From: a bacterium
GTDB taxonomy: Bacteria > Bacteroidota > Bacteroidia > NS11-12g > UBA955
Reading direction: 5' to 3'
DNA length: 35,394 nucleotides
Assembly (NCBI GenBank): GCA_029945665.1
Contig: JAQSCZ010000033.1
Coordinates: forward strand, 1-35,394
The notes under the pieces are model-generated. The model was not told the DNA's origin. It saw nothing but the letters and a program-made list of their open reading frames with translations, and ran no database searches. The translations under genes were made by a program, and so were the position numbers. This document shows, in pieces, positions 9,327 through 17,779 of the stretch (position 1 is the first letter of the stretch; each line of letters starts with the position of its first letter).

Positions 9327-10130
9327 ATGGCTAAAACAGTTCTGATAACAGGTGCCTCATCGGGTATTGGCGAAGCATTGGCCTATGAAGCAGCGTCTAG
9401 GCAATATAATATTGTCATTGCAGCACGTAATTTGGAAAAGCTTACTACTGTTAAATTAAAATGTGATACCATCGGAGGACGAACTGAGCTTGTTGTTTGC
9501 GACGTTAGTGACAAAGCAGATTGTCAACATTTAGTTGAAGAAACCATTGGGTATTTCGGACAGCTAGATGTGTTAATCAATAATGCTGGAATCAGTATGC
9601 GTGCCCTTTTTGCCGACTGTGATTTATCTGTAATAGAATCTGTGATGGCTATCAATTTTTGGGGTACTGTTTATTGTACAAGGTTTGCTATGCCTTATTT
9701 GCTCAAATCAAAAGGCGCTGTCGTGGGAGTTTCTTCAATCGCTGGCATTAAAGGACTGCCTGCACGCACCGGCTATTCGGCATCCAAATTTGCTATGCAT
9801 GGCTTCTTAGAATCCTTGCGCATTGAAAATAGAAAAACCGGTTTACATGTTTTAATAGCATGTCCTGGTTATACCGCCTCAAATATTAGAAATGCAGCAT
9901 TGGATAATCACGGCGGACATCAGAGCGAAAGTCCATTAGACGAAGGTAAATTGATGCCGGCAGATGAAGTTGCATTCGAGATTTTTAAAGCTTTGGATAA
10001 AAAGAAAACCTATTTGTTTTTAACATTCCAAGGAAAGATGACATTTTTTTTAAGTAAATTTTTTCCGCGCTTGCTAGATAAATTGGTATACAATACCGTT
10101 GCCAAAGAAAAAGGCAGTCCTTTTAAATAA
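9327..10130 (+). CDS. Short-chain dehydrogenase/reductase (SDR)
   Basis: A classical SDR of 267 residues. The Rossmann cofactor motif TGASSGIG lies at 8-15, the NNAG motif at 85-88, the catalytic Ser in the SS pair at 136-137, and YSASK at 150-154 gives the catalytic Tyr150 and Lys154. All tetrad elements are present, so it should be an active NAD(P)-dependent oxidoreductase. A hydrophobic stretch near the C-terminus (TYLFLTFQGKMTFFLSKFF, about 228-246) suggests membrane association, as in acyl/keto-lipid-type SDRs, but the substrate cannot be told. It starts 3 bp after the redoxin stop and is almost certainly co-transcribed with it. Confidence 0.93.
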   Translation: MAKTVLITGASSGIGEALAYEAASRQYNIVIAARNLEKLTTVKLKCDTIGGRTELVVCDVSDKADCQHLVEETIGYFGQLDVLINNAGISMRALFADCDLSVIESVMAINFWGTVYCTRFAMPYLLKSKGAVVGVSSIAGIKGLPARTGYSASKFAMHGFLESLRIENRKTGLHVLIACPGYTASNIRNAALDNHGGHQSESPLDEGKLMPADEVAFEIFKALDKKKTYLFLTFQGKMTFFLSKFFPRLLDKLVYNTVAKEKGSPFK

Positions 10131-10145
10131 TGTTTTATTGAATAC

Positions 10146-10295
10146 TTCTTTTGTTGGCTTGTATTCGTCTTTTGTCAATGCATGCTTTTAAATGATATGC
10201 CCATAATTAAAAAACCATTCGTCCTATTGTCAGATAATCAATTGGACAGAAAAATGCAAATAGGTATGCTATCACTAGTTTTTCCAACAAAAGAA
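10146..10295. repeat. Inverted-repeat-bounded element, unknown
   Basis: TTCTTTTGTTGG at 10146-10157 is the exact reverse complement of CCAACAAAAGAA at 10284-10295. The inside is non-coding. A small mobile element (MITE-like) or a folded RNA would both fit; no target-site duplication is evident. Confidence 0.35.
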
Positions 10296-10345
10296 ACACA
10301 AACCGAGAGCGAAATGTAAACTTCTGATGTTTTTAAGCTGTAATG

Positions 10346-10376
10346 TTGAATTTATTTTTTTCATAATGTAGTTTTG
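10346..10376 (+). promoter_or_regulatory. Bacteroidota promoter upstream of the FKBP gene
   Basis: TTG (10346-10348), 20 nt, then TAGTTTTG (10369-10376) fits TTG-N19/20-TAnnTTTG. Predicted start of transcription is near 10383, giving a leader of about 120 nt. Confidence 0.55.
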
Positions 10377-10478
10377 TTTATTCTTTGACTGATAACTAAA
10401 AATAGGTTGCATAATAAAATTCTATAAACATTGAAATTACTTGGTCAAAATCTCATAGTAATTCAAAATTATTATACC

Positions 10479-10486
10479 TACATTTG
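10479..10486 (+). promoter_or_regulatory. Second -7 box, close to the FKBP start
   Basis: TACATTTG matches TAnnTTTG and lies 16 bp before the ATG at 10503. No clear -33 TTG is spaced correctly. If used, it supports the downstream start, because the upstream TTG start at 10431 would not be transcribed. Confidence 0.35.
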
Positions 10487-10502
10487 CAGCAATTTTATAA
10501 AA

Positions 10503-11198
10503 ATGAAACAAATAATTTTAATCGTTTTAGCAGTGGTAACACTATCTGCTTGCAACAACAAGGAAAAATCAGGTAAGGTTAAATTAGCAAATCAAAAAGA
10601 TTCATTTGCTTACGCATTTGGAGCGAACACAGGCAGAATTCTAAAAACATACAATGTTAAAGAATTGAATTGGGAAGTATTCATAGCAGTTGTAGAACAA
10701 GTAATGAAAAATGGCGACAGCAATTTATTAATTGATAAAGAAATGGAACGCGAAGTGGCCATGGGTTACTTGACCGAATGTAAATATGGTGAAGAAAGAA
10801 AAAAGGGTGAAGAGTTTATTGCAAAAATGAAAAAAGAGGGCGGTTATACTGTAACACCTTCAGGTTTGTTATTTAAATCAATAAGTAAAGGTTCAGGTGT
10901 TAAACCATTAATGACTGACACTGTTTTTGTTCACTATACCGGTAAATTTATTGATGGCAAACCTTTTGATTCAAGCATTGGTAAAGAACCTTTAAAAACT
11001 GCGATGAATGGTGGCGCTGTTAAAGGTTTCCTTGAAGCTTTGGGTATGCTCGATGTAGGTGGTAAAGCGGAGATTGTAATTCCTTACGAATTAGCTTATG
11101 GTAAACAAGGTATGCAAAATCCGTATTCAGGTGAAATGATGATGGAGCCTTACAAGACTTTGATTTTTGAACTTGAATTAGTTAGCATCAAAAAATAA
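10503..11198 (+). CDS. FKBP-type peptidyl-prolyl isomerase lipoprotein
   Basis: A 231-residue envelope lipoprotein. The ATG at 10503 is preferred over a TTG at 10431 because it begins directly with a lipoprotein signal peptide ending in LSAC (Cys17). An FKBP_N-type helical region follows (about 30-115), then the FKBP domain (about 118-231) with VHYTGKFIDGKPFDSS and VIPYELAYG. The protein should help fold exported or outer-membrane proteins. One oddity is that the usual VIPGW core reads VKGF (in GGAVKGFLEAL), so both the Pro and the active-site-floor Trp are changed, which could lower isomerase activity. A strong terminator follows at once, so it is probably monocistronic. Confidence 0.9.
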   Translation: MKQIILIVLAVVTLSACNNKEKSGKVKLANQKDSFAYAFGANTGRILKTYNVKELNWEVFIAVVEQVMKNGDSNLLIDKEMEREVAMGYLTECKYGEERKKGEEFIAKMKKEGGYTVTPSGLLFKSISKGSGVKPLMTDTVFVHYTGKFIDGKPFDSSIGKEPLKTAMNGGAVKGFLEALGMLDVGGKAEIVIPYELAYGKQGMQNPYSGEMMMEPYKTLIFELELVSIKK

Positions 11199-11215
11199 TT
11201 TAGATATTCTAATTT

Positions 11216-11249
11216 AAAAAAGCCGAACCTATTGTGTTCGGCTTTTTTT
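11216..11249 (+). terminator. Intrinsic terminator of the FKBP gene
   Basis: Perfect stem AGCCGAAC (11221-11228) / GTTCGGCT (11236-11243), preceded by five A and followed by T through 11249. It begins 18 bp after the stop codon. Confidence 0.9.
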
Positions 11250-11471
11250 GTTTACAGGGCTTTTAGTTTCTGGTTTATTGGCTTTTAAATTGATATTAAT
11301 CAATAATATTTGTTCGATTTATTGTACATGGGCGATTAGATTAATTATCTGTGTTGATATCTTGATTATCCTTAACTTTAATATTTTTTCACAATTTTGC
11401 AATGTTAAATTAATTGTGTGCAATTTCTTTTTTTCACGGAAATACAATTGTTTAATTATACATACAGCAAA

Positions 11472-14400
11472 ATGAAATTATTTTACGAACAATCAGTTAA
11501 TACTGATTCAAGAAAATGGTTGGCCAAAGGCTTGCCATTTTTAAAGTCAAGTTACCTACTTGTAATCTTACTTTTTATGTCTTTTATTAATCTTTATTCT
11601 CAAACTTGTCCTTTTGGTACGGCCACAGCAAGCACTGGGTATGGCGTTACTGCAAGTGGTGGCGCTTCCGGAAGTGCTAATGCTGTTGGTTCAATCCTTG
11701 CAGCTGGTACAAGCCTTTCTGCAGCGAATTCTGCAACCTTAAGCACCACTATTCCGCTTGTTATTGATTTGCAAAGATGGATTGCTCAAGGTTCTACTTT
11801 TACGGTTGCTTGGCAGCGTATTTCTGGAACCCCAACAGCAAGTGTTGAAGTATCCATCGACAACATAACCTTTACGAGTCTTGGCACGCTTACTGGAACA
11901 TCAACCACCCCAGCTACCTCTGCATATGTTAACTTTACAGTTGCTGCCGGCGGGTTTAGGTATGTTCGAATTACGCGAACTGCTGGAGGCGCTTTTGTGG
12001 ATGGTGTTCGCTATACCCACACGTGCTTTTATCCGGTCAATGCATTCGAAGACACCAGAGTTTTTCTGAATCTGGGAACAGCAAAGGGATCCTTGTCTTA
12101 TAACGATATAAATTATGACGGTGATTCAGCTATTTATTCATTGGGATATGTGCAAGTTACAAACGGTACTTTAACATTAAGTTCTTCTGGAGCATTTACA
12201 TATAAGCCAAATGCATCATTCGAAGGAGTTGATTATTTTTCTTACAGGGTTTGTGATGCTGGTCCAGATAGAAAATACTACACTACTTCAGATAATACCT
12301 GTGATACTGCCATTGTTGCACTAAGGGCCTTGTTCAATTGCGATACCACACAGTTTTTTGTTCCCATTCCGGAAAATGAATCAATTGATTTTTTAAGAGA
12401 TATTAATACTGGGAACGGAGATTCAACTATATTTTATGCTGGAATTGCTGTTTCTAGCGATGCCATCGTAATTTATGATCAATGGGAAGATGGCTATGAA
12501 ACAAATATTAATGCTCCAACGCAAAGTACAACCCAAATTTGGGGCGATGGCGATTTGACAAACGGTGTGGCTCCGGGTTTTCCGACCGACTTATTGGATG
12601 CAGGTAAGGCAATTGTGCTTAATAATATTTTGTTTTCCGGACATAGCACTTCTACAACATATGACCCTAATGCTTCTGGTAATGATGCAACTCTTCAAGC
12701 TGTTATAGATTTTGATGGGAAGGATAAAATTTTCATAGGTGGAATTGGAGCATTTTCAAAATTCGCTTGGGGTAAGCCGAATGGCACCGTTAGTATGTCA
12801 GGAGCCACAGTCCCTTCAGAAAAAAAAATCGGCACCGATTATATTTTACCCGTTGGACAAAACACAACCGGCGGTGGGGCACAATTTGAGGTTACAAGTC
12901 TTTCGATTTTGGCCACTCAAAATTCTACCACTGTTAACATCGACCGCGATGCAAACGGCAGTATCGATATCACTGTATCCTTAAATCAGGGTGAAACATA
13001 CTATCTTGACAGTAGACAGGGCGCTACTGTTATCGCTGTTAATCAAGGGGCTACCATCTCTGCAAATAAACCTATTATGGTTCATCTGTTAACCGCAGAT
13101 TTTGGATCATCGTATCAAGGAAGGACATATGCTTTAATTCCAACCAATCAGTTTTCAACCTGTTATTATATGCCTGCAGTGCCACAAGAGACAATGCGTG
13201 TGTTCTTTTATAATCCTACTTCTTCTGCTATTACTATTACAAGAACAACTGCAGGTGGAGCTACAACTACTATTTCTGTCAATGCAAACTCAAGCAATTA
13301 TGAAGATGTAAATTCTTCTGGATTAGGCTATCGTTATTGTTCCTCTGTCGGATTTACAATGATAACTACTGTGGATTACAATTCTCCAACGTCAGATTGG
13401 GGTTTTACGCCAGTGCCGACCTCTAATTTAACTTCTAAAGTTTTAATGAGTATCGGCGCTGGTTGCGATCCTCTAAATGCTTTGTATGGAACTGAAAATG
13501 ATGAGATGGCTCTCATTACAGTTGACAGCACGACTTATCTATATGCAGATGTTAATGGCGATGGTGTTCCAGATAAAGTTTCTTTCAATAATGATGTTGA
13601 TGCAACAGATGCTGCTGTTACAATTGGTGGCGTGACCTATGATGAAACTACAAGCAATAATGGAATATTGTTAAATTCATATCAAACAATTTCCATTGGT
13701 TCAACTACTGGAAATTTGAATGGGGCCACTTTTTGGACTAAAACGGCTGCCAACAATTTGGGAAACACAGGTAAAAACATTGTTTTGGTATGGGGGCAAA
13801 ATGGAGGGCCAGGGGGTGCTCCAAATATTGATGCTGGTTATACTGTTCCAAATATTCAAACCGATATAAAAGATCGCGTTATTAAATCTTCAGATTCAAT
13901 ATGTGCTGGAAATAATACTGATAGTATTAAAGTTATTTACAAAGGAGGTATTGGGCCATACAAAGTGTTTTGGTTCAATGAATCAACCAATACTTTCAGT
14001 AAATTCACAACGAATAAAGATTCTTTTACAATTCTAAATTTAGAACCAGGTTCTTATCTTATAAAAGTGAAGGACGCTAATTGTAGAAGTTTAAGTGTTA
14101 GAACTGTTTTAGTTGCTAGAACATCGGGTTGTATTTTAGATGTTTCAGGTACTATTTATAACGATGCAAATGGTTTAGTGAATGGTGCAATTGATGGTAT
14201 TGCCAAAGGAGCTTATATTGGTACACAGGTATACACTTACCTGGTGAATAATTTGGGAGTAGTAATAGATAGTGCTCGCGTTAAACCCAATGGCACTTAT
14301 ACTTTAACAGGGGTGCGCAATTCTTCTTATACAGTTCGTTTATCTACCACATCTGTAGCAATTGGCGCAACTGCCCCTTCGGCAAGTTTACCAACTAATT

Positions 14401-15575
14401 ATGCCAATACTGGCGAACAATATGGTACAAGCAATGCCGCTGGTTCTGGCATCGAAGCTGGAACACCAAATGGTAATTTAACTGTAACGTTTACGACAGT
14501 TAATATTCCAAATGTGAATTTTGGAATTGAAAGAACCCCATTTGCTCATAATAAAACGTTCCAAGTCAATCCAGATTCTGTTATTTACAGAAGTTCTGGT
14601 AATTCAAGGTTTACCCAATTAATTACATTAAATGGTGCATCAGGTACTTCCGATACAACGGTTAGTTCAGTTTCTACGACCATTATGCCAGGTAAAATTT
14701 CTGGTTCAGATTATGAAGATGGTAGATTCAGAGGGAATTCTGGAATCAATGGAAAATTGGCATTAACAGCCTTACCTGATACCGCAACCAATGGTGTATT
14801 GGTGTACAATGGTCGTTTGCTATTTCCGAATCCTGCCGTTGGATCTCCTGCTTACATCTACTGGAATTCTACAACAAGTAGATATGAAATACCGAATTTT
14901 AAACCAGATAGTTTGGTTTTATATGTTAAAAAGGCCAATCAATCCACGACTTCTTTTAACTATGCTTATATCGATGCCGCGAATAAATTGGGGAGCATTG
15001 CCACCTATTTAATTAACTATTTATCGCCGTTGCCAATCGATATTCTTCTTAAAGGTAAGATGGTTGGAAGTCAAGCCCAGATAAATTGGATTTGCCTCAA
15101 TACAGATAATATTGCAAGTTATGAGTTAAGTAGAAGGTTTATTAAAGAATCAAATAAAGTCCCTGTGTGCGCAGTGAACGAAACCGGATTGCCGCAGTAT
15201 AATTATAACGATGATTTATCTGAAATGGAACCGGGTGTTTATTATTACGCCTTAAATTCAATAAATAGAAATGGTGTAAAAAGGACAGAAGGGTTAATTG
15301 CTTTGAATCATAAATCGGTGTCTCCGTCAGTAAAAAATATAGTATTAAGCCCGAATCCTTCAAATTCAAAAACATTTTTAAATTTAATTGGATATGATGA
15401 TGATGTTGAGGGTAATTTAGAAATTTTTACAACTACCGGTCAGAAAATCCAAACAATTCCTTTTGCGGGGTCTTCTGTAAGTATACAAACTGACAACCTT
15501 AGCGCTGGTCTCTATTCTGTTAACATAATAATTAATGGACAAGTTTCAACCCTATTACTCTCTGTTTATCATTAA
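11472..15575 (+). CDS. Large T9SS type A cargo protein with IgGFc-binding-like region, SprB-like repeat and SdrD-B-like domain
   Basis: The protein has 1367 residues counted from the ATG at 11472. That start gives a signal peptide with a long charged N-region (hydrophobic core about 27-40, cleavage near 44), whereas an upstream ATG at 11418 only adds 18 non-conserved residues. Order of parts: a low-complexity Ser/Thr/Ala beta-rich region (about 45-180); a cadherin/Big_9-like domain (about 200-280, GAFTYKPNASFEGVDYFSYR); an IgGFc-binding-like region (about 295-660, FFVPIPENE onward); a short VNGDGVPD calcium-type loop; a SprB-like repeat (about 805-875, GGIGPYKVFWFN); an SdrD-B/CNA-B-like domain (about 890-1010); and a type A sorting domain (LSPNPS, about 1290-1367). 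It is a surface adhesin-like or matrix protein by architecture; the ligand is unknown. Confidence 0.85.
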   Translation: MKLFYEQSVNTDSRKWLAKGLPFLKSSYLLVILLFMSFINLYSQTCPFGTATASTGYGVTASGGASGSANAVGSILAAGTSLSAANSATLSTTIPLVIDLQRWIAQGSTFTVAWQRISGTPTASVEVSIDNITFTSLGTLTGTSTTPATSAYVNFTVAAGGFRYVRITRTAGGAFVDGVRYTHTCFYPVNAFEDTRVFLNLGTAKGSLSYNDINYDGDSAIYSLGYVQVTNGTLTLSSSGAFTYKPNASFEGVDYFSYRVCDAGPDRKYYTTSDNTCDTAIVALRALFNCDTTQFFVPIPENESIDFLRDINTGNGDSTIFYAGIAVSSDAIVIYDQWEDGYETNINAPTQSTTQIWGDGDLTNGVAPGFPTDLLDAGKAIVLNNILFSGHSTSTTYDPNASGNDATLQAVIDFDGKDKIFIGGIGAFSKFAWGKPNGTVSMSGATVPSEKKIGTDYILPVGQNTTGGGAQFEVTSLSILATQNSTTVNIDRDANGSIDITVSLNQGETYYLDSRQGATVIAVNQGATISANKPIMVHLLTADFGSSYQGRTYALIPTNQFSTCYYMPAVPQETMRVFFYNPTSSAITITRTTAGGATTTISVNANSSNYEDVNSSGLGYRYCSSVGFTMITTVDYNSPTSDWGFTPVPTSNLTSKVLMSIGAGCDPLNALYGTENDEMALITVDSTTYLYADVNGDGVPDKVSFNNDVDATDAAVTIGGVTYDETTSNNGILLNSYQTISIGSTTGNLNGATFWTKTAANNLGNTGKNIVLVWGQNGGPGGAPNIDAGYTVPNIQTDIKDRVIKSSDSICAGNNTDSIKVIYKGGIGPYKVFWFNESTNTFSKFTTNKDSFTILNLEPGSYLIKVKDANCRSLSVRTVLVARTSGCILDVSGTIYNDANGLVNGAIDGIAKGAYIGTQVYTYLVNNLGVVIDSARVKPNGTYTLTGVRNSSYTVRLSTTSVAIGATAPSASLPTNYANTGEQYGTSNAAGSGIEAGTPNGNLTVTFTTVNIPNVNFGIERTPFAHNKTFQVNPDSVIYRSSGNSRFTQLITLNGASGTSDTTVSSVSTTIMPGKISGSDYEDGRFRGNSGINGKLALTALPDTATNGVLVYNGRLLFPNPAVGSPAYIYWNSTTSRYEIPNFKPDSLVLYVKKANQSTTSFNYAYIDAANKLGSIATYLINYLSPLPIDILLKGKMVGSQAQINWICLNTDNIASYELSRRFIKESNKVPVCAVNETGLPQYNYNDDLSEMEPGVYYYALNSINRNGVKRTEGLIALNHKSVSPSVKNIVLSPNPSNSKTFLNLIGYDDDVEGNLEIFTTTGQKIQTIPFAGSSVSIQTDNLSAGLYSVNIIINGQVSTLLLSVYH

Positions 15576-15598
15576 ATTTATGACTGACTAAGTAACAA

Positions 15599-15631
15599 TT
15601 TGAAATATTAGATTAAAATTAATTACTTTTG
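15599..15631 (+). promoter_or_regulatory. Promoter of the bTHX gene
   Basis: TTTG (15599-15602), 21 nt, then TACTTTTG (15624-15631): both boxes of the Bacteroidota consensus. Predicted transcription start is near 15638, about 30 nt before the ATG. It begins 24 bp after the preceding stop. Confidence 0.75.
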
Positions 15632-15666
15632 CGATTCAAAAAATAATTTCACTTAATATTAATAAT

Positions 15667-15885
15667 ATGGGAAGAGGAGATAAAAAAACCAAAAAAGGAA
15701 AAAGAACAGCAGCCAGTTATGGCGTTAGTCGTCCAAGAGCAAAAGCTAAAGCAAAGGCAAAAGCCTTACTAGCACCTGAAAAAGCAGAGAAAGTAGCAAA
15801 AGTAAAAAAAGTTGTTAAAGCCACTGAACCAAAGGCTGAAAAACCAGCAGTTAAGAAGGCCCCAGCCAAAAAGAAAGAAGCTTAA
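15667..15885 (+). CDS. 30S ribosomal protein bTHX
   Basis: A 72-residue, extremely basic protein. The N-terminus MGRGDKKTKKGKR followed by YGVSRPR (about 18-24) is the hallmark of the small-subunit protein Thx, which sits in the 30S head in Thermus and is widespread in Bacteroidota. The remaining two thirds is an Ala/Lys/Pro/Glu low-complexity tail (AKAKAKAKA, then KKAPAKKK), longer than the core needed for Thx and likely disordered. It is framed by a consensus promoter and a long perfect terminator, so it is a single-gene, highly expressed unit. Confidence 0.9.
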   Translation: MGRGDKKTKKGKRTAASYGVSRPRAKAKAKAKALLAPEKAEKVAKVKKVVKATEPKAEKPAVKKAPAKKKEA

Positions 15886-15902
15886 TTAACGCTTAAATAT
15901 TT

Positions 15903-15940
15903 AAAAATCCTGTACGTTCAATGAATGTACAGGATTTTTT
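15903..15940 (+). terminator. Strong intrinsic terminator of the bTHX gene
   Basis: A 13-bp perfect stem (15903-15915 with 15927-15939) that extends inward by about four more pairs, including a G-U, and ends in a run of T. It starts 18 bp after the stop codon. Confidence 0.93.
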
Positions 15941-16359
15941 TTATTAATTTAGCGTGAGTTCGGATTAAGGAAGTATATTTATTTAAATTTAGTATTGTAG
16001 TTATTTTGTTGCAATTTTTTGTAAATGATTTGAAAAGAGATAATCGAAGTAATGAACTTATCAATAAAATTAGCATTTTAGGACGACTCTGCGGGCTGGG
16101 CTTTTATATGCAAGCTCATGAGAACGCCTTCGGCTAAGGTGGTTACTTTTTTGTCCAAACAAACCACGAAGTCGCAGCGAAGCTAAGAGTAATAAAATTA
16201 CATTATGGAACCGAATGTGCAGGGGTTCCATCCCTATTGCTATGTAGAAATTTCAATTAGACCGGAATGGAAATTTGGTTAATATAAAAAACAATAACTA
16301 AAACCACTACCTACTAAAATTGCACTATTTTTATCGAAGGCAGGATCTGCGCGTTGGGT

Positions 16360-16442
16360 CCACGCATGCGTAAAAATTTTAATTGGTCAGGGATGAAGGG
16401 TGAGCCTGTGCGTGAAGACCAATTGAAATTTTCTATGCGTGG
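16360..16442. repeat. Palindromic repeat, copy A
   Basis: Outer arms ccacgcat / atgcgtgg (16360-16367, 16435-16442) and inner arms aaaattttaattggtc / gaccaattgaaatttt (16373-16388, 16417-16432; 15 of 16 paired) enclose 28 nt. The whole unit can fold as one long hairpin. Confidence 0.8.
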
Positions 16443-16520
16443 TGGTTTTTTTGCTACTTTTTTGTCCAAACAAAAAAGTAAGAAAAAATATATTTTAGAA
16501 CGATATGTTCTGTGGGTTCA

Positions 16521-16613
16521 TCCCGATTTCTATCGGGACGTAAAAATTTTAACTGGTCAGGGATGAAGTGTGAGCCTCCGCTTGAAGACCAATTGAAATT
16601 TTCTATTCGTGGT
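16521..16613. repeat. Palindromic repeat, copy B, with preceding hairpin
   Basis: Inner arms lie at 16543-16558 and 16587-16602. In place of copy A's outer left arm it carries a perfect hairpin tcccgat-ttct-atcggga (16521-16538). Spacing to copy A is exactly 170 bp for both inner arms. Confidence 0.75.
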
Positions 16614-16741
16614 AAGTTTTTTGGGTTACTTTTTTGCCCACACAAACCACGAAGTCACAGCGAAGCTAAAGGAGAAGAAAATAGATATGATTAAATATTT
16701 GAGACATCATATTTAATTGATAAACTTAACCTGAACTCACG

Positions 16742-17599
16742 TTAATTTACTACAATGATTTCGCTGATTCTAGTATTAATTCTAGAATATTTTATTCTCA
16801 CAGTCTTCTCGGAAATTTCTTTTTCGTCAAAATTGGGTTCAATGTTTCTAAGTATCTTCTCATCACCCACTGTATATTCATAGAAAATCATCTCTTGCTG
16901 AAATATAATCGACTCAGCGGTTGTATAATCAAAAAAATACGTCAGTTGAATTTTGGCAGATGTCATGACAATGCCATAAAAAATGAGCGGTAAGGTAAAG
17001 AATAGCGTTAAGAACAATCGAATCGCTCGCTTATCTGCGGCCTTACTTTTTAAGTGCATAGCATTATTATAATTATCTCTTCGATAAATATTATTTGCTA
17101 TTAGGTAAACGCCAAAATAGGTTATTAAAAAACCTACAAAATTATATATTATATCAACCCCATTGTAATTAATGAACCAATGGTTGTAGGTCATTAAAAA
17201 GCCTGATAGGCTCAATAATATGGCTGCGATTAATCGGTTTTTGTGAGAGAAAATCTGTTCAGCGTCTAAGTAATCTGTAATTATGTTTTGACGCTTTCGC
17301 TCAGAATTCTGAAAGATTCTCTCCGCAACATCAAAGGTTGTTTGATAGGCTTTAGCCGGTGAATCGTTTTTATATAAGTAGAAATTTCTTAAAAGTTGAT
17401 CATATTCCATTTTTTTGTAGGAATCACCCAATAAATTATAGCCTTGGGTTACTATTTTGAAATACTCTTCTGCATTCTTTTTAAGGGGTTGCCTGTCTGG
17501 ATGATAAAGCAAAGCCAGTTCGTAATATCGCTTCTTTACAACAGGGAAGTCGCTGTATGGCGGAATTTGCATCAGTTTGTAAAAGTCGTGTTCAACCAT
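16742..17599 (-). CDS. Membrane-anchored J-domain (DnaJ-like) protein
   Basis: A 285-residue protein with an N-terminal J domain (about 4-68). The invariant HPD tripeptide is at 33-35 (LYHPDRQ), and the EYFKIVTQGYNLLGD helix is typical. Three hydrophobic segments follow (about 122-140, 150-170 and 192-213), then a soluble C-terminal tail of about 70 residues rich in charged residues. There is no Gly/Phe region, zinc finger or substrate-binding domain, so it is not DnaJ itself. It most likely recruits DnaK to the inner membrane. It is divergent from the VWA gene across 180 bp that hold a 19-bp palindrome. The client is unknown. Confidence 0.87.
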   Translation of the reverse strand: MVEHDFYKLMQIPPYSDFPVVKKRYYELALLYHPDRQPLKKNAEEYFKIVTQGYNLLGDSYKKMEYDQLLRNFYLYKNDSPAKAYQTTFDVAERIFQNSERKRQNIITDYLDAEQIFSHKNRLIAAILLSLSGFLMTYNHWFINYNGVDIIYNFVGFLITYFGVYLIANNIYRRDNYNNAMHLKSKAADKRAIRLFLTLFFTLPLIFYGIVMTSAKIQLTYFFDYTTAESIIFQQEMIFYEYTVGDEKILRNIEPNFDEKEISEKTVRIKYSRINTRISEIIVVN

Positions 17600-17728
17600 G
17601 GCTAAGGTTTTCTAAGGCAATTTATAACAAATCGTTTTTTATCGCAACTTATTGCACAAGAATATGTAAAAAATAAGGATAATAAAAGTAGGCAACAAGC
17701 TTTTACCTTATTTAAGGAATAGTTTTTA

Positions 17729-17747
17729 AAATTGCGCAGCGCAATTT
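17729..17747. promoter_or_regulatory. 19-bp palindrome in the divergent promoter region (operator candidate)
   Basis: AAATTGCGC-A-GCGCAATTT: two perfect 9-bp arms around one base, with a GC-rich core in AT-rich surroundings. It lies 33 bp before the VWA start and 130 bp before the J-protein start on the other strand. The shape and size fit a dimeric repressor site. Confidence 0.45.
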
Positions 17748-17779
17748 ATTTGGTACAGTTTTCGTTCTAATGATTAACA

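Larger units (their letters stand above)
10131..10502. other. Spacer with a 12-bp inverted-repeat-bounded segment and two promoters
   Basis: No gene is seen. A perfect 12-bp inverted repeat (10146-10157 and 10284-10295) bounds 150 bp, which contain a further imperfect hairpin (10221-10229 with 10239-10247, 8 of 9 bp). Downstream lie two candidate promoters for the FKBP gene. Confidence 0.55.
15941..16741. repeat. Gene-free block of palindromic and direct repeats
   Basis: About 800 bp without a real gene. Two copies of a 73-bp palindromic unit lie 170 bp apart (16371-16443 and 16541-16613, 67 of 73 identical). A 46-bp direct repeat occurs at 16141-16186 and 16624-16669 (43 of 46 identical). 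Part of it (TACTTTTTTGTCCAAACAAA) recurs at 16455-16474. Small hairpins are at 16455-16480 and 16521-16538. Reading frames that cross the block are the repeats themselves and not conserved proteins. It ends at the J-protein gene. The pattern is that of a Bacteroidota intergenic repeat family. Confidence 0.8.

Noticed and set aside
10431-10502. Upstream TTG start for the FKBP gene
   Set aside because: It would bury the lipoprotein signal peptide, which begins exactly at the ATG at 10503.
11248-11475. 75-codon ORF before the large T9SS gene
   Set aside because: It overlaps the terminator of the FKBP gene and runs through T-rich spacer; its hydrophobic sequence is compositional.
16354-16694. 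ORFs of 60-70 codons on both strands in the repeat block
   Set aside because: They are translations of the palindromic repeats (NFNWS/DQLKF), have no family features, and overlap one another on opposite strands.
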